Below are positions 1-6,677 of a DNA stretch of 8,028 nucleotides, one piece after another. The first letter of the stretch is position 1; every line of letters starts with the position of its first letter. The DNA lies in assembly GCA_023429545.1 (NCBI GenBank), contig JAEYUU010000001.1, forward strand, positions 1-8,028, given 5' to 3'. The DNA is from Verrucomicrobiota bacterium (GTDB taxonomy: Bacteria; Verrucomicrobiota; Verrucomicrobiia; Verrucomicrobiales; Verrucomicrobiaceae). The notes beneath the pieces were generated by a model that was not told where the DNA came from, made no database searches, and saw nothing but the letters and a program-made list of their open reading frames with translations. Made by a program: the position numbers and the translations under genes.

Positions 1-461
1 CCCGTGAGGTGCGCGAGGTCCACTTCACGAGTTTCATGCCGCACGGTGAAATCCGTGCGCGAGCGGTAGTCGAAGTTTCGCACGCCGAGGATTCTCACCT
101 TGTCACCGTCGACGATGGCGCGTGGCAGAACGCTGACTTCCGGCCGCCAGTCGCGGTCATTGCGCGCGGGAATGAGGGACCACCAGATCATCACGGCCAC
201 GACCACCGCCGCCTCCACCCAGAAGGCGCGCCGGTACATTGCGATCCACAGCGCCCAGATGCCGATGCCGGCAATCACCAGGGCCAGCACCGTGCGCAGC
301 CACGGCCAGGGGAGATTGGAGTAGTGCACCGCCAGCGCGGCCCAGAGGATGAGAACCAGGCGGCACAGGAAGCCCGCCGTGCAGGCCAGCCAGAAGAGCA
401 TCCGCCGCCACCACGGCACCGGTGGGGGCGTGGGGGCAGGCGGGGATGCTGAGGGAGTCAC
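1..461 (-). CDS. Membrane protein with Lnb N-terminal periplasmic (DUF4105) domain, N-terminal part only
   Basis: The minus-strand frame is open from a TGA at 534-536 to the window edge; the gene is cut off after 153 codons. I chose the GTG at 459-461. The alternative ATG at 399-401 would remove a Pro-rich cytoplasmic tail (residues 3-16) but keep the first membrane helix. Three hydrophobic segments lie at about residues 21-45, 55-75 and 80-97. They are followed by NDRDW (101-105), a DGDKVRI segment (118-124) and VRNFDYRSRTDF (127-138). This 'three helices, then RxW...dGd.v.i.nvRNFdYrs..dF' pattern is what I know as the start of the DUF4105 family, now called the Lnb N-terminal periplasmic domain. 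Bacteroidota Lnb proteins are linked to lipoprotein N-acylation, but many DUF4105 proteins are uncharacterised, so function here is open. It is transcribed divergently from the gene at 750. Confidence 0.82.
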   Translation of the reverse strand, partial: MTPSASPPAPTPPPVPWWRRMLFWLACTAGFLCRLVLILWAALAVHYSNLPWPWLRTVLALVIAGIGIWALWIAMYRRAFWVEAAVVVAVMIWWSLIPARNDRDWRPEVSVLPRAIVDGDKVRILGVRNFDYRSRTDFTVRHETREVDLAHLT

Positions 462-607
462 CGCCGCTTCATACCGCGGAACTCCCGCTGATGCCAGGGT
501 GCAGCATCGATTTGAGCCGGATGCAGGAGCAATTCACCTCGGGATCAAGCCGTTACGACGATGCCGAATCACGGGAGGATGGGCGGCGCCTTTGTATCAT
601 GGTGTGT

Positions 608-621
608 TACACCACGGTGTA
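608..621. promoter_or_regulatory. Candidate operator: alternating GGTGT/ACACC inverted repeats
   Basis: TACACC-AC-GGTGTA is a perfect 6-bp inverted repeat with a 2-base spacer (608-621). It overlaps a second one, GGTGT-GTT-ACACC (601-613), giving three half-sites in a row at 601-621. It ends 9 bases before a candidate -35 box in the divergent region between the genes starting at 461 (minus) and 750 (plus). That position suits a repressor or activator site. No regulator gene is in the window, so this rests on symmetry and position only. Confidence 0.4.
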
Positions 622-630
622 TTTCTCCAT

Positions 631-658
631 TTGCGAAAGTCCCCGGCTGGGGTATGTT
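631..658 (+). promoter_or_regulatory. Candidate sigma-70-type promoter for the gene at 750
   Basis: TTGCGA (631-636) and TATGTT (653-658) are 16 bases apart; each matches its consensus hexamer at four of six positions. Transcription would begin near 665, leaving a leader of about 85 nt. The spacer contains a small CCCC-GGCT-GGGG inverted repeat (641-652). This is the best promoter-like pair I saw in the divergent intergenic region. No equally good pair was found for the minus-strand gene. Confidence 0.4.
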
Positions 659-749
659 TTACCCGTCGTTCGTGACATCATCGCCTCGCATCAGGGAAGG
701 TGCGCTGGGCGCCGTGGAAGTGGTAGTGGAAAGACCAAAGGGGTGGCTG

Positions 750-1727
750 ATGCAGTACTTGAACATTCGTGTTTCTTCTCTCCGGAGTCCCGCATTTGTG
801 GCGGCGGAACTTGCGCAACGGGGAGCCTGGCTGAGCATCACCTCGTACTGCATTGAGCAGGAAAATGGAGGCCGCATTCCCGGGTGCCGGCGATGGACGG
901 ACCGGCAGACGCTGCAGATGTGCGGCGTGATGATGCAGGACCTCGCGAGTGACTGCGGGCTGTGGTCATGGGATGGAGACGACCTTGTGGTGGCGGACTA
1001 TCCCCTGGAGCAGGAGCAGCACTGGCAGGCCAAACGCGCTGCTGGGCGCAACGGCGGCAGTTCGACCTCGGAGGCCAAGCAGCAGGCCGTGAGGGAGAAT
1101 GGCCGCAAAGGCGGACGGCCCAGGAAGAGCGCGGCGCCGGTCCGCAGCGATCACACTGGCAAAACCAAAGCTGAAACCAAAGGGAATGGAACAGGAAGGG
1201 AAGAGGAAGGGAATGAAAAGGAAAGAAATGAAATGGAAGATCCTTCCTCTCCTCCTGCGGAGTTCGAGGGGGGAGAAGGTTTGAGTTCTGATCTTTCTGT
1301 TTCGGGATATGAAGGAAGGCCGCAGACGGATGCACGCTTCCATGCCATCACGGATGGCTGTGGCGCCACCTACCTGGAAGCGCTGGGGATGCGGTACAGC
1401 TTCCAGGGTGGCAAGGATGGCAGTGCGCTGAAGCGCTTCCTTGAGAGCAATCAAGACGCGAGCGTGGAGGACTTCCTCACCACCTGGGACAAGGCGCTGC
1501 GTCGCGCGAAAGAGGACCCCTTCGCAAGGCATTGCTCCCAGGCGGGCACCATCCACGGCTTCTGCACGCGATGGAATGATGTGCGCCTCGAACTGCAACG
1601 CCCGGCTGGTGGGAAAAGTGGAAACCCCGGGGAGGGAGCGGGCAGAAGGCGGGTGAGGGATGAGCGAGGCCAGTACCCAGGAGAGATTCCCACCGACGTG
1701 TCCGTGGATGACATTCGAAGGTTATGA
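750..1727 (+). CDS. Replication-initiator-like protein with basic GGRPRK linker (unknown function)
   Basis: 325 aa. The frame is open upstream to an ATG at 561, but I place the start at 750. AAAGGGG (737-743) lies 6 bases upstream, and MQYLNIRVSSLRSPAF looks like the conserved N-terminus of a family I associate with Verrucomicrobia. Residues 1-88 look like a compact, possibly winged-helix domain (ENGGRI 38-43, WTDRQ 49-53, WSWDGDDLVV 72-81). Next come a basic, AT-hook-like stretch (KRAAGRNGG 95-103; GRKGGRPRK 118-126), a highly charged low-complexity linker (about 135-170) and a C-terminal domain at about 195-285 ending in FCTRWNDVRLE. This order of N-terminal DNA-binding-like domain, basic linker and C-terminal helical domain resembles phage or plasmid replication initiators (replisome organisers). 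I infer a DNA-binding role but no specific reaction. No helicase, loader, integrase or other phage gene sits beside it. The alternative is a transcriptional regulator. Confidence 0.85.
   Translation: MQYLNIRVSSLRSPAFVAAELAQRGAWLSITSYCIEQENGGRIPGCRRWTDRQTLQMCGVMMQDLASDCGLWSWDGDDLVVADYPLEQEQHWQAKRAAGRNGGSSTSEAKQQAVRENGRKGGRPRKSAAPVRSDHTGKTKAETKGNGTGREEEGNEKERNEMEDPSSPPAEFEGGEGLSSDLSVSGYEGRPQTDARFHAITDGCGATYLEALGMRYSFQGGKDGSALKRFLESNQDASVEDFLTTWDKALRRAKEDPFARHCSQAGTIHGFCTRWNDVRLELQRPAGGKSGNPGEGAGRRRVRDERGQYPGEIPTDVSVDDIRRL
1181..1240 (+). repeat. Low-complexity polypurine tract inside the 750-1727 gene
   Basis: On the plus strand these bases are almost entirely A and G, with only a few isolated pyrimidines and an uninterrupted 21-base purine run at 1193-1213. 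The tract encodes the Glu/Lys/Asn/Gly-rich linker. It is visibly lower in GC than the flanking coding sequence. It may simply reflect the charged linker, but such tracts can also form triplex or unusual DNA structures. Confidence 0.6.
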
Positions 1728-1772
1728 ATGCGCACGAGGCTCCGATGAAGAAGGCTTCCAGAGGGAGAGAAC

Positions 1773-1788
1773 TCTTCCACGTTGAACA
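1773..1788. promoter_or_regulatory. parS-like 16-mer (speculative)
   Basis: TCTTCCACGTTGAACA differs at two of sixteen positions from the ParB-binding sequence TGTTCCACGTGGAACA. Its two halves are symmetric at six of eight positions. It lies in the 103-bp gap between the replication-initiator-like gene and the M32 peptidase gene. Real parS sites usually match better than this and cluster near the origin, and no parA or parB is visible here. It is therefore a candidate only. Confidence 0.2.
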
Positions 1789-1802
1789 CGCGCCACTTGC
1801 AT

Positions 1803-1812
1803 CCACGCGTGG
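1803..1812. repeat. 10-bp perfect palindrome upstream of the M32 peptidase gene
   Basis: CCACGCGTGG reads the same on both strands and ends 18 bases before the start codon at 1831. It could be an operator half-site pair, but a 10-bp palindrome in GC-rich DNA can arise by chance. No convincing -35/-10 pair accompanies it. Confidence 0.25.
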
Positions 1813-1830
1813 GACGCAGCACCGTCCGGC

Positions 1831-3330
1831 ATGCCCCTGACACCTTCCTCCTACGATCAGCTCTGCAAGGCCGCGCGTGATATCAGTTTGCTCCACGGTG
1901 CCTCCGCGGTGCTGAGCTGGGACCAGGAGACCTACATGCCGGAGAAGGGGGTCGAGCACCGCTCCCGCATCCTCGCGCATCTCAGCGGGGAAGCGCATGA
2001 GAGACTCACCTCGAAACGCTTTGGCAAACTGCTGGAGCAGGCGGAGAAACAGGTGAAGGGCGCGGCGAAGACCTCCATCGCGAGGTCCAATGTCACCCTG
2101 TTGCGGCGGGAGTTTGAGCGCGCCACGAGGCTGACGAAAAAACTCGTGGAGGAGAACAGCAAGGCCATCTCCCTGGGTCAGGCGGCATGGGCGAAGGCGC
2201 GCGCGGAATCGAATTTCGCGGGGTTCGCCCCACACCTGGAGAAGCTGGTGGGCCTCGCGCAGGAAATCGCGGAGCGCTGGGGCGGCAAGAATGAGCCGTA
2301 CGACGCCCTGCTGGAGCAGCATGAACGCGGCATCACCGCGGAGGAGGTCTTCGCGCTCTTCACCGCGCTGCGTCCCCATGTGGCGAAGATCGCGCAGGAG
2401 GCCGTGGCGAGGTCCAAGGCGGAGGCTCCCCCGGAGAAGGCCATGCTCGGCAATTGTCCCATCGAGAAACAGCAGACGCTGAACCGCGAGGTGGCGGAGT
2501 CGGTGGGCTTCGATTTCCAGGCGGGCCGCATCGATACCACGGCGCACCCCTTCTGCTCGGGCTTCGGCCCCGGGGATGTGCGTCTCACCACGCGCTATGA
2601 TAAGCGCGATTTCCTCTCTTCACTCTTCGGTGTGCTGCATGAGGCGGGCCACGGCATGTATGAGCAGGGCCTGGCGGAGAAGGAATGGGGCCTGCCCTCC
2701 GGCACTGCGGTCTCCCTCGGCATTCACGAATCCCAGTCGCGTCTTTGGGAGAATCACGTGGGGCGCTCGCGCAGCTTCTTGGAGAAGTGGTACCCGCGCG
2801 CCAAGTCGCTCTTCCCGCATCTGAAGAAGCTGAAGCTGGAGCAATTCCTCCTGGGCGTGAATCGTGCGGAGTTCTCCTTCATCCGCGTGGAGGCGGATGA
2901 GGCCACCTATGATCTGCACATCATGCTGCGCTTCGCGCTGGAGCGGAAGCTCTTCAGCGGAACGCTGAAGGTGTCCGAGGTGCCGGACGCGTGGAACGCC
3001 GAGTTCGAGAAATCCTTTGGCCGCACGCCTCCGGATGCGGCGCGTGGCTGCCTGCAGGACATCCACTGGTCCATGGGTGGCTTCGGTTATTTCCCCACCT
3101 ATACCCTGGGCAATCTCAATGCCGCGCAGCTCTTCAGCGCGGCGATGAAGAAGGGCGCGATCCGAAAGGCCGCGGACAAGGCTGAATACGCCCCGCTGCT
3201 TGGCTGGCTTCGCGAGAACGTGCACGCTCCGGGCTCCACGCTCTCCCCGGCACAGCTCATGGAGCACGCCACCGGGAAGAGCACCAGCACCGCGCCGTAT
3301 CTGAAGCATCTGAGGGCGAGGTTTCTCTGA
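1831..3330 (+). CDS. Carboxypeptidase Taq-type (M32) metallocarboxypeptidase
   Basis: 499 aa, the usual length for the M32 family (about 500). These are cytoplasmic, metal-dependent enzymes that remove C-terminal residues from peptides and mostly do not cleave before proline. The N-terminus carries the family signature LSWDQETYMP. The zinc-binding HExxH is His270-Glu271-Ala-Gly-His274, and the third ligand is Glu300 in GIHESQSRLWEN, the spacing expected of M32. HPF (239-241) and DVRLTTRY (249-256) are also family motifs, so all key residues are present and the enzyme should be active. There is no signal peptide. The start is the ATG at 1831; only a weak purine-rich stretch precedes it, but the N-terminus aligns with the family from there. 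It is followed after one base by a small membrane protein gene, which suggests co-transcription. Likely role: intracellular peptide turnover. Confidence 0.96.
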   Translation: MPLTPSSYDQLCKAARDISLLHGASAVLSWDQETYMPEKGVEHRSRILAHLSGEAHERLTSKRFGKLLEQAEKQVKGAAKTSIARSNVTLLRREFERATRLTKKLVEENSKAISLGQAAWAKARAESNFAGFAPHLEKLVGLAQEIAERWGGKNEPYDALLEQHERGITAEEVFALFTALRPHVAKIAQEAVARSKAEAPPEKAMLGNCPIEKQQTLNREVAESVGFDFQAGRIDTTAHPFCSGFGPGDVRLTTRYDKRDFLSSLFGVLHEAGHGMYEQGLAEKEWGLPSGTAVSLGIHESQSRLWENHVGRSRSFLEKWYPRAKSLFPHLKKLKLEQFLLGVNRAEFSFIRVEADEATYDLHIMLRFALERKLFSGTLKVSEVPDAWNAEFEKSFGRTPPDAARGCLQDIHWSMGGFGYFPTYTLGNLNAAQLFSAAMKKGAIRKAADKAEYAPLLGWLRENVHAPGSTLSPAQLMEHATGKSTSTAPYLKHLRARFL

Positions 3331-3331
3331 A

Positions 3332-3571
3332 ATGATTCTCCTGCTCATCGTACTGCTGGTGTTCCAGGCGCTGCTTCCCGTGGTGTCGATCACCGGCAGG
3401 CGGCTGGTGCAGTACTCGCATCCATTCATGGTGGGATTGCGTTGGTTTTCCCTGGGCCTCCTTGCGGGACTTCTCGCAGTGGACTACCGGTGGTCGCATG
3501 ATGACTGGCTCTCATGGACGGTGGTTGTGTTGGTGGTGATCTCCTCCGCGAGGAAGTACAAGGATGCATAG
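3332..3571 (+). CDS. Small hydrophobic membrane protein of unknown function
   Basis: 79 aa. The ATG lies one base after the stop of the M32 peptidase gene (TGA-A-ATG), so translation is probably coupled; the GAGGGCGAGG run at 3311-3320 may serve as ribosome-binding site. Three hydrophobic segments are visible at about residues 1-20, 33-50 and 58-73, separated by short polar stretches (TGRRLVQYSHPF; RWSHDD), with a basic tail SSARKYKDA. I recognise no family. Coding status is supported by the tight spacing and membrane-protein character. A role with the peptidase is suggested only by position. Confidence 0.75.
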   Translation: MILLLIVLLVFQALLPVVSITGRRLVQYSHPFMVGLRWFSLGLLAGLLAVDYRWSHDDWLSWTVVVLVVISSARKYKDA

Positions 3572-3595
3572 TGTCGCCACTGTGGAGAGATTGAA

Positions 3596-3605
3596 GAGAC
3601 GTCTC
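3596..3605. repeat. Palindrome-rich gap downstream of the small membrane protein gene
   Basis: GAGACGTCTC is a perfect 10-bp palindrome. Nearby are CCAC-T-GTGG (3577-3585) and TGCCGGCA (3613-3620), all in the short gap before the metallohydrolase gene. None has a following T run, so they are not classic terminators. They may be regulatory or may be chance. Confidence 0.25.
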
Positions 3606-3664
3606 GTGGTGTTGCCGGCACGACGATGATGAACCATTATCCTGACGCCGATGCGCCATCTGCC

Positions 3665-5695
3665 ATGAAAGGTTTGCGCTGCCCGGAGTGTTTGCAGAGA
3701 GCGGTTTGTCCGCGCCATCCTCCTTTGAAAACCGCGCCACTTCTCACTCGCCTCCTGGCCGCCCTCGGCGTCATGGCAACCGCATGGTTCTTTGCCGCGG
3801 AACTGCCGGTGGATGTGCACACACTGGAAACGAAAACACTCCATCTCGGCAAGGCTGGCCAGCACGAGTGGGAGAGTTACAAGGACCGGCCGGTGGATGC
3901 GGAGAAGCTGGAACTGCGTTTTGAGGCACGGGCGAATGCCAGGGAGCAGACCCTCTCCATCTGGCAGAAGGATGTGAAGCTCACCTGGCCGGTGCTGCTC
4001 AATGGGAAAAGGCTGGGCGCGCTCGTCACGTCGGAGCCCGCGCAGGACGCCGTGTTTTCCCTCCAGCCGGGTGCGCTCAAGGATGGCGAGAATATTCTTG
4101 AGATCACGCCACCAATGAACCTCGACGATATCGAAGTGGGTCCCGTGCGCCTCATTGCGAAAACACGCCGGGAAACGTACAGCGGCGCGAGCATTGGCGT
4201 AAACGTGACCGAAGCAGGCACCGGCAAGCCACTGCCCTGCCGCCTCACGCTCACACGTATCGATGGCACCCTGCAACCACTGCTCGCCGGACCCGCTGCC
4301 GAGACTGCGGTGCGTACCGGTGTGGTCTATACGCAGAAAGGCAAGGCACAGCTCTCATTGCCGCCGGGGGAGTATGTGCTCTATGCAGGCCGCGGTTTTG
4401 AGTGGAGCGTGGCGGAGACGAAGCTGAGTGTGAAGGCCGGCGAGAATCCGGAGGTGAATCTTCAGCTCACCCGTGAAGTGCCCACCGAGGGATGGATCGC
4501 GGCGGACAGCCACATCCACACCCTCACGCACAGCAAGCATGGTGACGCCACGATTGAAGAGCGCATGCTGACCATCGCCGGTGAGGGCATCGAGCTTGCC
4601 ATCGCCACGGATCACAATCATCACGCGGACTACACCGCAGCAGCTTCGAGCATGGGCGTGAGCGATCGTTTCACTTCGGTCATTGGCAATGAAGTCACCA
4701 CGAAGCACGGCCACTTCAATGCCTTCCCCATCGCGCCGAATGCGCCGGTGGTGGATCACACCAAGGATGACTGGTCGGTGCTGGTCCCTGCCATCCGTGC
4801 CACGCCGGGCGTGAAGGTGATCACGCTGAATCATCCGCGTGACATCCACAGCGGCTTTGTGCCACTGGGCGGCCTGCAGTTCTCACCGGAAACCGGGAAG
4901 CACCGGCAGGCGGAGGCATTGCGTGGGGTGGATGCCATGGAGGTCATCACCTCCGCTGCCATGCAGTCGGATATTCACCTGCTGTACCGTGACTGGTTCG
5001 CGCTCCTGAACCGTGGCCATCGCATCTCTGCCGTGGGCTCCAGCGACAGTCACGATGTGACCCGCTTCATCCTGGGGCAGGGGAGGACGTATGTCGCCGT
5101 GCCGGATGCAGACCCGGCAAAGATCGAACTGGATAAGGTGTGGCAGAGTTATCAGCAGGGCCGCCTGCTGGTGAGCATGGGACTGCTTGCGCAGGTGCGC
5201 GTGGATGAAAAGTACACCGTGGGCGACCTCGCCACCGGCCTGGGTGCGACCATCAAAGTCACGGCATCCGTCCATGGCCCCTCATGGGTGAAGGCGGATC
5301 ACGTGGCGCTTTATTCCAATGGCATACTCATCCGCGAACAGAAGATCACGGATGAAGGCAAACCCGGTGAGAAGGCCACGGTGACATGGGACATCCCCAG
5401 GCCAAAACACGATGCGCATCTCGTGGTCATCGCCACCGGTCCAGGCGTCACCGCTCCGTACTGGGACATTCCGCGCCCCTACCAGCCCACCAGCAAGAAG
5501 TTCGTGCCACGCGTCATCGGTTCCACCAATCCCGTGTGGCTGGATGCGGATGGCAGTGGGAAGTTTGAATCCTCCTACGAGTATGCCGTCTCGCTCGTAC
5601 AGCAGTATGGCGCGGATACAGCGAAGCACAAAGCCGCCCTGCTCGACTACGATGAGACGGTGGCAGTGCAGGCGGGATCGCTCGCCGGACAATAG
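3665..5695 (+). CDS. Exported CehA/McbA-family PHP-domain metallohydrolase
   Basis: 676 aa from the ATG at 3665. The start is uncertain: ATG 3626 would add 13 residues, while TTG 3725 gives the tidiest signal peptide (MKTAPLLTRLLAALGVMATA) and drops a Cys-containing leader (CPECLQRAVC). I kept the ATG nearest the signal sequence. After the signal comes a beta-rich region (about 60-175), then a carboxypeptidase-regulatory-like beta domain (about 180-275, with LPPGEYVLYA). The PHP metal-binding domain spans about 280-480: DSHIHT (His283, His285), TDHNHH (Asp316, His317, His319), GNE (Glu343), HGH (His348, His350), NHP (His390) and SSDSH (Asp461, His463). A C-terminal domain contains a calcium-loop-like DADGSGKFE near Asp627. 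PHP domains hold two or three metals and cleave phosphoester, ester or carbamate bonds; named relatives hydrolyse carbaryl, but most members are uncharacterised. The substrate here is unknown, and the location is probably periplasmic. Confidence 0.9.
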   Translation: MKGLRCPECLQRAVCPRHPPLKTAPLLTRLLAALGVMATAWFFAAELPVDVHTLETKTLHLGKAGQHEWESYKDRPVDAEKLELRFEARANAREQTLSIWQKDVKLTWPVLLNGKRLGALVTSEPAQDAVFSLQPGALKDGENILEITPPMNLDDIEVGPVRLIAKTRRETYSGASIGVNVTEAGTGKPLPCRLTLTRIDGTLQPLLAGPAAETAVRTGVVYTQKGKAQLSLPPGEYVLYAGRGFEWSVAETKLSVKAGENPEVNLQLTREVPTEGWIAADSHIHTLTHSKHGDATIEERMLTIAGEGIELAIATDHNHHADYTAAASSMGVSDRFTSVIGNEVTTKHGHFNAFPIAPNAPVVDHTKDDWSVLVPAIRATPGVKVITLNHPRDIHSGFVPLGGLQFSPETGKHRQAEALRGVDAMEVITSAAMQSDIHLLYRDWFALLNRGHRISAVGSSDSHDVTRFILGQGRTYVAVPDADPAKIELDKVWQSYQQGRLLVSMGLLAQVRVDEKYTVGDLATGLGATIKVTASVHGPSWVKADHVALYSNGILIREQKITDEGKPGEKATVTWDIPRPKHDAHLVVIATGPGVTAPYWDIPRPYQPTSKKFVPRVIGSTNPVWLDADGSGKFESSYEYAVSLVQQYGADTAKHKAALLDYDETVAVQAGSLAGQ

Positions 5696-5712
5696 GCGGC
5701 CTTGCTCCGCAC

Positions 5713-5728
5713 GCTGACCAGCTTCAGC
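5713..5728 (+). terminator. Weak hairpin after the metallohydrolase gene
   Basis: GCTGA-CCAGCT-TCAGC forms a 5-bp stem with a 6-base loop, 18 bases past the stop codon at 5693-5695, followed by TTT. The stem is short and the T run minimal, so terminator function is doubtful. Confidence 0.25.
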
Positions 5729-5777
5729 TTTGCAGATCACGTTGCAGAGTCCGCGTTGATTCGATACGGTGGGTGAT

Positions 5778-6626
5778 ATGCTGCGACATTTCGCCTGTAA
5801 TTTCATCGCCATTCACGCCCTTTGCGCTTTGTCTGTGGCGCAGGACGTCAATCCGGAAGTCACGAAGTTTGCGAAGAGCATTGAGAACATCACCTGGAAC
5901 CTGCGCGGCACTTTTGGGCTGAGGCATCTCAAGTACGACGGGAAGAATGTGTGCGAAATCAAAACGGGAGGCCGCCAGGGCAGTCCCTTTGAGCACGCCT
6001 TTGTTGATGCCGGTGTGCTGCGGCTGAATTTCAGAGGAGCCAATACCGGATGGTATTTCTTCAGCGACGACCTCAAGTATGTCACCCCGACCACGGTCCA
6101 AGGGGAAATGGTCTTCAAAGTTGCAGGCAACCCCGGCAGGCGGGTGGGCAGTTTCCCCAAGGACATTGAGGGAGTCACCTGGGATTCCGTACAGGATGAA
6201 CGCAAGCTAAGGCCAATACGCATGCGCTGGAATGGCAGGGAACTTGAAATCGGCGTGGTGAACGGCGAGTCATGGAAAGTGGACAAGGTGGTGCCCGTGA
6301 TCGCCAATCGCAGGGTGTTTGAAGTCATCGCTCCAGATGGCATGACCGTTTGGTTCGCCTTCTCCGAGAGCGGCAAGGAGGCGTGGAAGCTCCAGATGGA
6401 AAATATCTTCGGAGGCTATGCCGAGTCCATCCCTGCGAAGGCATCCGCGACCATGCAGGAAACCGGACTCACTCCACAGCTCAACGACCTGGCGAACCAC
6501 GCGGAAGATCTCAAGAAAGCAGGAGAAAGGGGGCGCCTGGACACGCTGCGCAGGCAGCTTCAGCGCAAGCTGAAGGACAACCCCACACTGGCTGAAAAAG
6601 TGGCGCAACGCCTGGCCGCGCCCTAG
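5778..6626 (+). CDS. Exported protein with an apparent internal domain duplication (unknown function)
   Basis: 282 aa from the ATG at 5778; the in-frame GTG at 5769 would add three residues. Residues 1-22 form a signal peptide (MLRHFACNFIAIHALCALSVAQ) with cleavage near VAQ-DV. The mature part appears to hold the same module twice. Copy one, about residues 34-100, contains SIENITW, then LRHLKYDGKNVCEI, then WYFFSDD. Copy two, about 128-200, contains DIEGVTW, then LRPIRMRWNGRELEI, then WFAFSE. The shared pattern of alternating strands suggests a small beta-sandwich. A basic helical tail (about 235-280, LNDLANHAEDLKK... LRRQLQRKLK) looks like a coiled coil. I recognise no named family. It follows the metallohydrolase gene by 82 bases on the same strand and may be co-transcribed. 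Export to periplasm or cell surface is inferred. Confidence 0.85.
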   Translation: MLRHFACNFIAIHALCALSVAQDVNPEVTKFAKSIENITWNLRGTFGLRHLKYDGKNVCEIKTGGRQGSPFEHAFVDAGVLRLNFRGANTGWYFFSDDLKYVTPTTVQGEMVFKVAGNPGRRVGSFPKDIEGVTWDSVQDERKLRPIRMRWNGRELEIGVVNGESWKVDKVVPVIANRRVFEVIAPDGMTVWFAFSESGKEAWKLQMENIFGGYAESIPAKASATMQETGLTPQLNDLANHAEDLKKAGERGRLDTLRRQLQRKLKDNPTLAEKVAQRLAAP

Positions 6627-6677
6627 CGCACGACCCGTTTTGCCCCTAGGCAGTTCTTGTCACCGGACCTCAATACC

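Noticed and set aside
9..452. Plus-strand open frame at the left edge
   Set aside because: The product is His/Pro/Arg-rich low complexity. The opposite strand encodes membrane helices and the DUF4105 motif.
561..749. N-terminal extension of the 750-1727 gene from the ATG at 561
   Set aside because: It would run through the candidate promoter and operator, has no ribosome-binding site, and its product (Cys/Pro/Trp mix) does not look like part of the protein.
1724..1840. 38-codon open frame starting in an ATGA overlap with the stop of the 750-1727 gene
   Set aside because: It is short and lacks any family resemblance, and it overlaps the M32 start. Its LFHVEH segment comes from the parS-like DNA. 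The stop-start overlap is suggestive but not enough.
1477..2547. Long minus-strand open frame (356 codons) opposite the replication-like and M32 genes
   Set aside because: It is the antisense shadow of GC-rich codons. The plus strand carries a full M32 protein with intact catalytic motifs, while the antisense product is Arg/Leu-rich with no recognisable domain.
2620..3429. Minus-strand open frame of 269 codons opposite the M32 C-terminal half
   Set aside because: It is a compositional shadow, rich in Arg, Glu and Leu, with no motif, and it overlaps a confident gene.
3512..4276. Minus-strand open frame of 254 codons opposite the metallohydrolase start
   Set aside because: It has no domain-like features and overlaps a gene with clear PHP motifs and a signal peptide on the plus strand.
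6641..6652. Short TGCC-CCTA-GGCA inverted repeat before the 6678 gene
   Set aside because: It has only a four-base arm and no T run, which is within chance expectation for this composition.
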